Position numbers and translations under genes: made by a program. A DNA stretch of 64,000 bases from Puccinellia tenuiflora (taxonomy: Eukaryota > Streptophyta > Magnoliopsida > Poales > Poaceae), in the NCBI GenBank assembly GCA_012064385.1, contig QRDG01000473.1, forward strand, positions 1,296,466 to 1,360,465, in the 5' to 3' direction. Within the stretch, counting starts at the first letter, position 1. Each line of letters begins with the position of its first letter. Shown here in pieces: positions 8,454-19,149 of the stretch. The notes below the pieces were generated by a model, which saw only the letters and a list, made by a program, of their open reading frames with translations, did not search any database and was not told the origin of the DNA.

Positions 8454-11149
8454 TCCTCCCCTTCTTTAATTGAAGTCGTCCCCGATGCCATCTCATCATT
8501 CTCTCCCAAGTATGGCTTCAAATCTACAATGTTAAATGCGGGACTAACCCCAAAATTTGCAGGCAACTCAAGTTTATATGCATTATCATTTATTTTCTCT
8601 AACACCTTAAAAGTACCATCAGCTCGTGGCATTAACTTGGACTTGTGCAAATCAGGAAAACGATCTTTGCGCAAATGTAACAAAAACAAGATCTCCAGGT
8701 TCAAACACAATTTTCTTTCTCCCCTTATCCCCATACATTTTATATTTTGCATTCATGCGTTCAATATTTTCTTTAACAGTGGCATGCAACTTTAACACCA
8801 AATCAGCACGTTGTGTAGCATCTAGATCATTTGGCACCGATGATGGAAGAGGCAATAAATCAATAGGTGCACGAGGAACAAAACCAAACACAACCTCAAA
8901 AGGACACATTTTAGTAGTAGAATGCATGGAATGATTATAAGCAAATTTGATATGAGGCAAGCATTCTTCCCACTTTTTTAAATTCTGTTTTAAAACAGCC
9001 CTTTACATAGTAGACAAAGTTCTATTAACCACTTTAGTTTGTCCATCAGTTTGGGGATGACATGTAGTACTAAACATCAACTTAGTTCCCAACTTTGCCC
9101 ATAAGCATCTCCAAAAACGAATAAGAAAATTAGTGTCACGATCTGAAACTATAGTATTTGGCACACCATGCAAACGAACAATTTCACAAAAGAACAAATC
9201 AGCAACATGTGTGGCATCATCAGTTTTGTGACAGGGAATAAAGTGTGCCATTTTCGAAAATCTATCCACAACAACAAAAATACTATCCCTCCCCTTCTGT
9301 GTGCGAGGCAATCCCAAAACAAAGTCCATAGAAATATCCTCCCAAGGCACACTAGGGACAGGAAGAGTCATATATAAACCATGTGGATTAAGACGTGACT
9401 TAGCTTTTTGATATGTAGTGCAACGGCCAACAAATCTCTCAACGTCCCGACGCATCCGTGGCCAAAAGAAGTGCGCAGCAAGGACATGCTCCGACTTCTT
9501 CACACCAAAATGTCCCATCAATCCTCCTCCGTGCGCTTCCTGCAACAACAAAAGACGAACGGAACTATCTGGGATGCAAAGTTTGTTAGCGCGGAACACA
9601 AATCCATCATTGAGGACGAATTTGTTCCAAGTCCTCCCTTCTTTACAATTCTGCAACACATCTTTGAAATCGACATCATGTATATATTGTTCTTTAATGG
9701 TTTCCATCCAAAAAATTTGAAGTCAAGCTGAGACAACATAGTATAGCGTCGTGATAAAGCATCAGCAATAACATTGTCTTTACCCTTTTTGTGTTTAATG
9801 ACATAAGGAAAAGACTCAATAAATTCAACCCACTTAGCATGACGACGGTTCAGTTTTGCTTGACTACGAATATGCTTCAGAGATTCATGATCAGAATGTA
9901 TAACAAATTCTTTAGGCCATAAATAATGTTGCCAAGTTTCTAAAGTCCGAACAAGAGCATATAATTCCTTGTCATAAGTAGAATAGTTCAGACTAGGCCC
10001 ACTCAATTTTTCACTAAAATATGCAACAGGTTTTCCATCTTGTAATAACACACCTCCCAACCCAATTCCACTAGCATCACATTCAAGGTCAAAAGTCTTA
10101 TTAAAATCAGGAAGTTGTAGCAAAGGAGCATGTGTTAACTTATCTTTCAATAGCATGAAAGCCTCCTGTTGTGCATTGCCCCAAACAAAGGGCACGTCCT
10201 TCTTTGTAAGCTCATTCATCGGCGCTGCAATAGACCTAACGTCTTTGACAAAACGCCCGTAGAACCCAGCGGGCCAAGGAAACTCCTCACTTGGGTGACC
10301 GTTAGCGGAGTCGGCCAACTCGAAATCGCCTCAATCTTTGCGGGATCCACTTCAATGCCCTGTGCGGTAACAACATAGCCAAGAAACACAACTCGATCGG
10401 TGCAAAAGGTGCACTTCTCAAGGTTACCAAATAAACGTGCAGCACGCAAAGCATCAAAAACAGCACGCAAATGAGTCACATGATCCTCTAAAGATTTGCT
10501 GTAAATCAATATATCATCAAAGTAGACCACCACAAAACGTCCAATGAAAGCACGCAAAACTTCATGCATTAATCTCATGAAAGTACTAGGAGCATTAGTT
10601 AAACCAAATGGCATAACTAACCACTCATAGAGGCCAAATTTTGTTTTGAATGCTGTTTTCCATTCATCTCCCAATTTCATGAGAATTTGGTGGTAACCAC
10701 TACGCAAATCAACTTTAGAGAACATGGTAGAGCCACTCAATTCATCAAGCATATCATCCAAACGTGGTATAGGGTGTCTATGTCGAATTGTAATATTATT
10801 AATAGCCCTACAATCAGTACACATGCGAGAAGAACCATCTTTCTTTGGTACCAATAGAATAGGAACAGCACATGAACTAAGAGACTCACGAACATAACCT
10901 TTATCGAGTAGTTCTTGAATTTGTCGTTCAATCTCTTTCGTCTCCCCAGGATTGGTACGGTAGGCTGCATGGTTAGGAAGCGAAGCACCCGATATGAGAT
11001 CAATTTGGTGCTCTATTCCTCGAATGGGTGGCAGCCCCGGTGGCATCTCCTTGGGAAAAACGTCTGCATACTCCTGCAAAATGTTAGCAACAGTGGGTGG
11101 CAAAGAGGAAGGAATGTCCTCAAAAGAAAATAGAACCTCTTTGCATATG
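8454..11149 (-). pseudogene. A reverse transcriptase, RNase H, integrase (frameshifted)
   Basis: Reads right to left. RT runs from about 11149 to 10275, with FPKEMPPGLPP, LVPKKDGSSRMC and YFDDILIYS. RNase H has DLECDASGIGLGG and the marker sequence YDKELYALVRTLETW. INT spans 9707 to about 8600, with an HHCC zinc finger (HGGGLMGHFG, with one cysteine changed to Tyr in RCTTYQKAKS) and a catalytic core with MDFVLGLP, IVSDRDTNF and TDGQTKVVNRTL. Breaks: a frameshift near 10270, a one-base deletion near 9707 between RH and INT, and another shift near 8700 before the C-terminal region (RKDRFPDLHKSKLMPR). GQTK replaces GQTE, so the catalytic Glu of the DDE triad appears unaffected only if it lies elsewhere; I read it as a lost Glu. 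C is inserted at 11149. Confidence 0.88.
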
Positions 11150-11633
11150 TGATGCGGATTGTTTTCCCGATCTTTCATGATGCACCTTGATGATCCAAAG
11201 GACCGATAAAACTTGAAATCCCTTGACAGATTCAAGGACACTCAAGCACACATGATTACTCTTGACAATTCAAGAACTCTCACGTCTTTATTGATAGATA
11301 ACTAGACGAACGTCCGAGACGCCGTCATGGGGCCAACCCCGTAGGGCTGGTGGTGAGCTTCAGGATTACAAGATTTAATTCAACCAAAGCTGAGAAACCC
11401 TAATGCGCCCAGCCCCTTATATGGATGAGGTGGGGCGTACTGTAGCGCGGTACTGTAGCTACAGTACCGACCTAGTTGGACTTGGACTCAATACAAAACC
11501 GACCTGTTATAGGTTCGGCCCAAACACAAGTGGCATGCAGGCCTAATTAACACAACCTTAGACATTACATGCGTTACAAATACCTGTCCTAGAGTGTCAA
11601 CCGACCAACACGATGCCGACGATGCCCTCATCA
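11150..11633 (-). repeat. C 3' LTR
   Basis: TGATGCGGATTG...GCCCTCATCA as written on the plus strand. TTATAT near 11418 is the TATA region, and a perfect 20-nt palindrome centred on CTGTAGCTACAG lies at 11449-11468. A purine tract complement (TCCTCCCC) follows at 11634. Confidence 0.94.
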
Positions 11634-12435
11634 TCCTCCCCTCCTTGGAAAGGCGTTGTCCTCAACGCCGGAAGGTCTTCTCCAGCGCTTGTGGCGTCAA
11701 ATCTGCAACATCGCCACGCTTCTTCTCCATCCTCAAGTCTTCGCCGGCCTGCCACACCACATCCTCCCTCTCGGCTAGCTAGACTTGTTCTTGGCGCCCT
11801 CCATGTTTGGCACCACCAACCTGATTGTGACACATAATTTCTCGAGTTTGCAACGAGTAAATGCACCATGCAAATCACCCGAAACGCAGCAGGACAACTC
11901 CTGTACACCACGGATCTAGATAAGCTGAATACGTCGCTGATGCAACTTCCAAACCTGTGTCTCTCTTTCCCCTGAGCAGTTTGATAGGTGGTTCGTCGAA
12001 AACGGAGTTCGTATGCAAAAGTTACGCCTGTTTTGCTAAAACTGTCAAAACCCTGTCTGAAACTGTGTCGCGGCAGGAAAAACTGGCCGAATTCGTGTCG
12101 CGGCAGGAAAATTGGCCGAATCCGTGTCGCGGCAGGACTCCTAGTGCAAATTGGACTCGCGGCAGAGTTTTTGGCAGAAATTGCTGTCGCGGCAGAACTC
12201 GCGGCAGAGAATTCGACTTCAACTCCAACTCGACCAACGCCACGATCTTGCTGCCTCAATGCGCCGAGATGCCAATCTAGCCAACTCGTCGCCCTTCCAC
12301 CTCAATGCGCCGAGATGCAATCTTGCCAACTCGTCGCTCTTCCTTCAAACAACTCCAGCAAAAACAAATCTGCCAATCTTTGCTGACCTGCAGATCGATC
12401 TTCAGCTGGACAAACCTCACGGTGATCAACCTAGC

Positions 12436-12447
12436 GCTCTGATACCA
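12436..12447 (-). other. C second (internal) primer binding site
   Basis: The complement reads TGGTATCAGAGC, a full tRNA-iMet site, next to an LTR-like U5 end (CCGTATCA on the minus strand). It is not next to either of C's own LTRs. Confidence 0.75.
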
Positions 12448-12867
12448 AGATGATACGGATGTAATTTTCTCGTACGAAGTCCGAATCAGGCAAGTAAATA
12501 CTCTTTGGAAAGGAAATTTTGTGTACTTTCCAATGGGTAGCTTCCCAGGTCCCGATTCACCACGTACAGATCGAAGTTTCCCGAACAAGTCGATGGTCGT
12601 TTCTGGACCAGGCAGAACACGTGATTGAAACTGCTGCTCCTTCCTCGTGGCTGCCACTACCAAAAGAAATCTAGCTGTCCACGTATGGATCTGATCTCTT
12701 CACCACGCGGAGCAAAGCCCTGATGCAAAGCAATCTCCTCCAACAGCAGCCGCCCAGCAGATCAATCTTGATGCAAAGCGATCTCCACCAACAGGAGCCG
12801 CAAACTCCTCCAAGTCAACCGATCTAGATGAGATCGATCAACACAACCTCGCCGTGATCAACCCAGA

Positions 12868-12879
12868 GCTCTGATACCA
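12868..12879 (-). other. C primer binding site
   Basis: The complement reads TGGTATCAGAGC, two bases from the 5' LTR at 12882. It matches tRNA-iMet for 12 bases, longer than in the other elements here. Confidence 0.88.
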
Positions 12880-12881
12880 CA

Positions 12882-13365
12882 TGATGCGGATTGTTTTCCC
12901 GATCTTTCACGATGCACCTTGATGATCCAAAGGACCGATAAAACTTGAACTCCCTTGACAGATTCAAGGACACCCAAGCACACATGATTACTCTTGACAA
13001 TTCAAGAACTCTCACGTCTTTATTGATAGATAACTAGACGAACGTCCGAGACGCCGTCATGGGGCCAACCCCGTAGGGCTGGTGGTGAGCTTCAGGATGA
13101 CAAGATTTAATTCAACCAAAGCTGAGAAACCCTAATGCGCCCAGCCCCTTATATGGATGAGGTGGGGCGTACTGTAGCGCGGTACTGTAGCTACAGTACC
13201 GACCTAGTTGGACTTGGACTCAATACAAAACCGACCTGTTATAGGTTCGGCCCAAACACAAGTGGCACGCAGGCCTAATTAACACAACCTTAGACATTAC
13301 ATGCGTTATAAAAGCCTGTCCTAGAGTGTCAACCGACCAACACGATGCCGACGATGCCCTCATCA
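12882..13365 (-). repeat. C 5' LTR
   Basis: 484 bp, about 1.7% different from 11150-11633. The palindrome lies at 13181-13200. ATATG duplication follows. Confidence 0.94.
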
Positions 13366-14907
13366 ATATGATTGCATAACAAATAGAAGTATTCACATCC
13401 AAGGAGAAATATCAGATTTGGTAGCAAGTAAAGTTGGATGCTTCAAATGAATTTCATTAGGTAATTTAGAACCAGATTTAGAAGTATTCTTATGTGGCAT
13501 CACTTCATTAGCAACAATCTGGTTTTCACTTTGTTGTTTCTCCTAATTTTTTGCTCTACTAGCTCTAGCAAGATCATCTTTCAAAATATGTTCAGGAGTC
13601 ATAGGTTTGAGACCAATTTTCTTTCCATCATGCACAAGAATATAATGATTAGTTCTACCATTATGCACAGATTATTTACCAAGTAACAACAAACAAGCTT
13701 GCATGTGTACAACATCGCAATCCACAAAATCAGAATATGTCCCAATAGAAAAATGCACACGTGTAGTTCGTGTTACCTTTAGTCTACCTGTGCTGTCGAA
13801 CCATTGAATGTGGTATGGGTGGGGGTGCTGCCGTGTAGGTAGAGAAAGCTTCTCCACCATCTCAATGCTTGCTAAATTATTGCAGCTTCCACCATCGATG
13901 ATGATTCGAATAGCGCGGTCCTTCACAACTCCGTGTGTGTGAAACAAGTTGTGGCGCTGATTTTGTTCTTGGCTTAGCTGCACACTCAAAGCGCGATGTG
14001 CAGCCAAGCTCCTATAATTATCAGCATCCTCAGCGCCCATGACCTCTATTTCCTGCTCAGAATCTTCATTATCCTCTTGTTGTGCAGAAATAAGCGCGAG
14101 AGTCTCTTCATCATAATCGCTTGCAGAATCATACTCTCCATCTTCGCGCACGATCATCACACGCTGTGTCTTGCACTCTCTCTCGATGTGACCATAACCC
14201 CAACAACGGCGGCATTGCACATCCCTTGTTCTTCCCGTGGACACCGAACTCCGAGCTGGCCCATTAGATGTTGATGGAGGACTCGGTGCCGGTGTGCGTG
14301 ATGGTGGCATGCTGGACTTATTGGTCAAAGGAGGAGGTGCAGAACCACGGGAACTGGCATCCGGTTGGCGTGGCGTCCATGAAGACGTACGACCTGCACA
14401 AAAATTAGGCCTTGTCCGCGGTTGACGATCCTTTACTTCACGTTCAGCTTTGTAAGCAAGATGAAATAAACGGGTGATAGTATTGTACTCCTTATATTCA
14501 AGAATTGTTTGAATCTCCCTATTCAACCCACCCAAAAAGCATGCAAACATAGCTTCATTATACTCAATAATACCACAATGAATTAACCCAGTTTGCAGTT
14601 CTTGATAATACTCTTCTACAGATTTTTTTCCTTGTTGTAAACGGGTGAGTTTTTGTAACATTTCACGCTGATAATAAGGAGGTACAAAACGAGTACGCAT
14701 AGCATGTTTTAAATTAAACCAAGTATTAGGAATATTATCATGATTCAATCTACAATATTCAGACCACCAAACGGAAGTAAAACCAGTGAATTCACAAGTG
14801 GCAGCACAAACATGTCTATCCTCGGGATACTGTAAACATGTAAAACGTTGTTCCACTTCTAGTTCCCATGTAAGATAAGCATCAGGATTATATCTACCCT
14901 CAAAAGG
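13366..14907 (-). pseudogene. A gag (C-terminal part) and protease
   Basis: Minus-strand frame from about 14890 to 13672 encodes Gag (EQRFTCLQYPEDRHVC, WWSEYC, EYYQELQTGL), a Pro/Ser-rich linker, the knuckle CRRCWGYGHIEREC and an acidic stretch. The protease follows, with DGGSCNNLAS. At 13672 an 18-base deletion removes the RPWQYD region and creates TAA. The remaining protease-RT linker continues to 13371, where C is inserted. The N-terminal part of Gag lies at 45785-46261, beyond element B. Compared with K, this Gag has no other stop over 390 codons. Confidence 0.88.
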
Positions 14908-15766
14908 TGATAAGGGGCGGCCCGATCTTCTCGTGAGCTTGATGGTGGATGATTGATAACTTTGTGGAACACTGTGATCTCTCCTTGGCTAGTCCCCGTT
15001 GCCAATGCAACAGATTCGAAACCTATGGATATTCGCAGCCTTACACACTTGCGCAACGCAGCCGTCGACTACGAAACGGTCCTGTACCTCCTTATTCCCA
15101 ATGGAACAGCAGATAACACGCAAACTTTGCAGTAGATGAACCACCAGATCGATACGAATTGGTGGGGATAAATTCAGAGGAATGCTTAAAGCAATTCGAT
15201 CTAGAATTCTAGGGTTTTAGTTTTAACGTAGTCTAACCTCGACAACTCGCAGCCCTCAACTATTTAAGGAGAGGAGGGGGTGCGGCACAACCAGCAGCAA
15301 ACATGGTTCGACTCGGACTCCTACGATACAAACCGACCCAATAGGGTTCGGTCCAACTATGTGGCACGCAGGCCCAACATGGGTTGCACCCAAATACTTG
15401 TGAAGTCTTGGTGCCGCACTTGATGTACTTGCGTGACCTTGGGGATTCCCTCCAATGACTTGTGCACCTGCCTCCCTCTCCTCCCTCGCGCACTGATATT
15501 GGAATCAGTTCTTGGTGCAATGCTCTTCTCCTCCAATGCTTGTGTTATCAACAAGCCTGATCATACATAAGTTCATAGACTTAGGTAGTATAAAGTTCTC
15601 ATCAACACAAACATCAGATTCAATTAAGAGTGAGTTCACCTGTTGCTCAAGTAGCTTGGCTCGAGCTCTTGTTATTGGTCCAATCCTCACTTCATTAGGT
15701 TTATCTTGTGCAGCAACATCATCATCATCAGGAAAAGATGGTAAAGGACTAGGGATGTCCTCATCA
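14908..15766 (-). repeat. B 3' LTR
   Basis: Plus strand TGATAAGGGGCGGCCCGATC...GTCCTCATCA. The minus strand at about 15690-15505 encodes the tail GPITRARAKLLEQQVNSL ending in CTKN. The TATA region is the complement of TATTTAAGG near 15258-15266. Confidence 0.95.
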
Positions 15767-16690
15767 TCCTCCCCCCGTGAAAAGGCGTCGTCCTCGACGC
15801 GTCAAGATCATCTCCGGTATATGGTGTCAAATCAGCAACATTGAAGGAATTGCTAACACCGAACACATCAGCAGGAAGGTCAATCTTGTACGCATTATCA
15901 TTGATTTTTGCTAGCACTTTATAAGGTCCAGCTCCTCGTGGCATCAGCTTAGACTTGCGCAGATTTGGGAACCTATCCTTGCGGAAGTGCACCCACACCA
16001 TGTCACCCGGCTGGAACAACACCTCCTTGCGCTTCTTGTTGACACGCTGAGCTGTTTGCTTGCCCTTCTTATCAATTGCTTCTCTGGTCTTGTCATGGAT
16101 CTTCTTCACAAAATCAGCACGTTTTGAATCCTCCATATTGACCCTCTCTTGCGACGGAAGTGGTAGCAAATCAAGTGGCGTAATGGGTTTGAAACCATAC
16201 ACCACCTCAAATGGGCATAGCTGCATGGTTGAGTGTACAACCCTGTTATATGCAAACTCCACATGTGGTAGACACTCTTCCCACTCCTTAAATTTTTTCT
16301 TGATCATGGTTCGCAGCAATGTGGAGAGCGTGCGATTAACCACCTCCGTTTGCCCATCTGTTTGGGGGTGACAAGTTGTACTGAATAGCAGCTTCGTTCC
16401 CAGCTTCCCCCACAGCGTCTTCCAAAAATAGCTCATAAACTTGACGTCCCGATCAGAAATAATAGTCCTTGGTACTCCATGGAAGCGCACTATGTCCCTG
16501 AAAAACAGATTAGCAATATGCGATGCATCGTCGCTTTTGTGGCAGGCCATAAAATGTGACATTTTAGAAAACCTGTCAACTACCACAAAAATAGAATCAT
16601 GCCCTCTCCTGGTTCTAGGCAATCCTAACACAAAATCAATGCTGATGTCTTCCCATGTAGAAGTAGGTGCAGGAAGAGGAGTATACAAAC
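15767..16690 (-). pseudogene. B integrase core and C-terminal domain
   Basis: Minus strand from 16690, continuing the INT interrupted by F. It shows WEDISIDFVLGLPRTRRG, VPRTIISDRDVKF and TDGQTEVVNRTL, so the DDE residues are present. The C-terminal part (RKDRFPNLRKSKLMPR, INDNAYKIDLP, NVADLTPY) ends at the polypurine tract, where a run of six G puts the frame out of phase with the LTR-encoded tail (seven would keep it). The core itself is open for over 300 codons. INT would cut the LTR ends and join them to the target. Confidence 0.88.
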
Positions 16691-17251
16691 TGATGAGGAT
16701 TGTTTTCCCGATCTTTCACGATGCACCTTGATGATCCATAGGACCGATAAAACTTGAACTCCCTTGACAGATTCAAGGACGCCCAAGCACACATGATTAC
16801 TCTTGACAATTCAAGAACTCTCACGTCTTTATTGGTAGATAACTAGACGAACGTCCGAGACGCCGTCATGGGGCCAACCCTGTAGGGCTGGTGGTGAGCT
16901 TCAGGATTACAAGATTTAATTCAACCAAAGCTGAGAAACCCTAATGCGCTCAGCCCCTTATATGGATGAGGTGGGGCGTACTGTAGCACGGTACTGTAGC
17001 TACAGTACCGACCTAGTTGGGGCGCCCCACTAATGGGCCTAGCTAGTTCGGTTGGACAGGCCCAAACCGAACCTAACATGACTCCTAAACCTACTTGGAC
17101 TCTAATCATAGAAAACCGGCCTGTTATAGGCTCGGCCAACACAAGTGGCACGCAGGCCTAATTAACACAAACTTAGACATTTACATGCGTTATAAAAGTC
17201 TGTCCTAGAGTGTCAACCGACCATCACATACCCAGCACGATGCCCTCATCA
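16691..17251 (-). mobile_element. Element F: solo LTR of the C family
   Basis: 561 bp, TGATGAGGATTG...GCCCTCATCA on the plus strand, flanked by CAAAC (16686-16690 and 17252-17256). It matches the C LTRs but has about 75 extra bases near 17020-17100. The 20-nt palindrome is kept at 16990-17009. No interior remains, as expected after LTR-LTR recombination. Confidence 0.93.
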
Positions 17252-18270
17252 CAAACCATGAGCTTGGACTTTGCCTTATTGCAAGTGATGCAACATTTTA
17301 CAAACCTGTCCATGTCTCGCCTCATGCGTGGCCAATTGAAATGATCAGCCAGCATCAACAACGTCTTCTCACATCCAAAGTGTCCCATCAAACCGCCACT
17401 ATGTGATTCCTGCAATAATAGCAAACGTATAGACGATTCTGGCACACACAACTTGTTAGCTCGAAACAAATATCCATCATGTATATGGTATTTTTCCCAC
17501 GCTTTGACAGTAGAACACTTAGCAAAAGGCATGGCAAAATCAGCATCACTAGCATATAAATCACGCAAACTCTCTAAACCAAGAACTTTTACATTCAAAT
17601 GTGTCAATAAAATATTTTTCCTAGAGAGAGCATCAGCAACAACATTGTCTTTTCCTTTTTTGTACTTAATAATGTATGGGAAAGATTCAATGAATTCAAC
17701 CCACTTAGCATGACATTTATTCAGATTTGATTGGCTATTTAAAAATTTCAAAGCCTCATGTTCAGAATGTATGATAAATTCTTTTGGCCACAAATAATGT
17801 TGCCAAACCTCAAGAACTCTAACAAGCGCATACAATTCTTTGTCATAGACAAGATAATTCAATTGTGCACCATTTAGTTTTTTAGAGAAAAATGCAACCG
17901 GTTTACCCTCTTGCATCAACACACCTCCTATTCCAATGCCACTAGCATCACATTCAATATCAAATTGCTTATGGAATTCAAGAAGTACAAGCAAAGGTGC
18001 AGAAATCAAACGACGTTTAAGTTCATCAAAAGCAGCATCTTGGGCTGCGCCCCAAGCAAACTCAACACCTTTTTTTAGTTAGATCATTCAAAGGTGCAGC
18101 AATAGAACTGAAGTCTTTCACAAAACATCTATAAAAACCAGCTAGACCAAGAAAGGTTCGGATCTGACTAATATTCATGGGAGTAGTCCAATTTTTAATA
18201 GCTTCAATTTTGGATTCATCAACTTCTACTCCATGCTTAGAAACAACAAAACCCAGAAATATGACCTTGT
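17252..18270 (-). pseudogene. B RNase H and integrase zinc finger
   Basis: Minus strand. The end of RT (FLGFVVSKHGVEVDESKIEA) is followed by a one-base insertion in an A-run near 18066, which breaks the frame. RNase H then has IECDASGIGIGG, the tether YDKELYALVRVLEVW and ADALSRK. The INT zinc finger has HSGGLMGHFG and CITCNKAKSKL. F interrupts it at 17251 and E at 18270. RNase H would degrade the RNA strand during reverse transcription. Confidence 0.88.
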
Positions 18271-19149
18271 TGATGAGGTAAAGGGGGTCCGATCTTTCGA
18301 TGAGATGGATTTCTCTCGATTTGGGTGGAGGTCGACGTTGACAATCCGACTACAAACGTGCGTGACGTTGCGCCTTAGCAATCGCTACACCAACTTCCGA
18401 GGCTATTGATCTTGCCGGGCTAGATCAACCTGATCCGAAGATCAATTCCTGCAAGCAATCGAAGAACTAGCAAGAATTATAGATGCAATCAAGATATTAC
18501 GGATTCTGCAAGTGCGTAGTACAAAAGGTCTGAACCGACACTGTTGTCTATGGCGAAGAATAGCAATGGCTAAGTCTTAAACTAAACAAAATCCGAGTCC
18601 TAATGGCGGCTAAGGAGAGGTATATATGGAAGAGGAGAAGGGATTTTCGTCCAACCCATGGGGGGTGGCCGAAAATAACCCTAGATGGGCCCTCCTTCAC
18701 ATATACGGACTCCTAAAAAACCCTACAATATTTATTCCGAAATTACATGGGCCTGGCCCATAAAATAAGGTGTCGCAGCACCAACTATGACTATGGACGC
18801 AAATATGATGTATGATCTTGAATAATTCGTCCATGTCCTCCTTGCATCATCATGGTGGCTTCAAAGTTCAGAAGTAGACTCATCTTTATTCCTCACATGC
18901 TTGCAGCCACCTCCATGCATAGCCATGCTCCAATGCTTGTCCTTCTCATCCATGCTAGATCCAATATTCCTGAGTAACAAATACATATCTGATTTAGGCA
19001 GCATCATATTCTCATGTATGTGAGGAATAGTTCCTAGAAACGAAAGTACCTGATAATTAAGTTGTTTGGCACGAGCTCGAGTCATAGGTCCTTGTATGTG
19101 TGTGGCTGTAGGTGCAGTGGTTGTATCAACATGTGGGATGTCCTCATCA
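18271..19149 (-). repeat. E 3' LTR
   Basis: Plus strand TGATGAGGTAAAGGGGG...GTCCTCATCA. It lacks 27 bp present at 23900-23926 in the 5' LTR, apparently lost between GGATT repeats. TATATAT at 18621-18627 is the TATA region. The tail is encoded from 19149 down to 18861. Confidence 0.95.

Larger units (their letters stand above)
11634..12881 (-). other. C interior: residual J-like tail, captured B/D-type leader, partial foreign LTR, J-like leader
   Basis: In minus-strand order from 12881: primer site 1 (12868-12879), then a leader similar to J down to about 12720. Next comes about 270 bp ending with TGATACGG complement at 12451, which looks like the U5 side of an unrelated LTR, and then primer site 2 (12436-12447). 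A leader with five or more CTGCCGCG-type repeats follows (12065-12210), with the AAAACGGAGTTCGTATGCAA landmark shared with B and D. The stretch 11634-11830 encodes a remnant (EGGCGVAGRRRLEDGEE) matching the 3' coding region of J. The frame at 12259-11597 is open but is mostly leader sequence, so I do not call it a gene. Confidence 0.8.
11150..13365 (-). mobile_element. Element C: short non-coding chimeric LTR element with two primer sites
   Basis: Two LTRs of exactly 484 bp (11150-11633 and 12882-13365) with about 8 differences, flanked by ATATG (11145-11149 and 13366-13370). The 1.25-kb interior has no Gag, RT or INT. Its two ends match the J lineage. Its middle matches the B/D leader and includes a second primer site and part of a second LTR. 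It lies in the PR-RT linker of A. Confidence 0.93.

Noticed and set aside
11597..12259. 220-codon minus-strand ORF in C as a protein
   Set aside because: Most of it is leader sequence with CTGCCGCG repeats. Only the last 60 codons resemble coding sequence of J.
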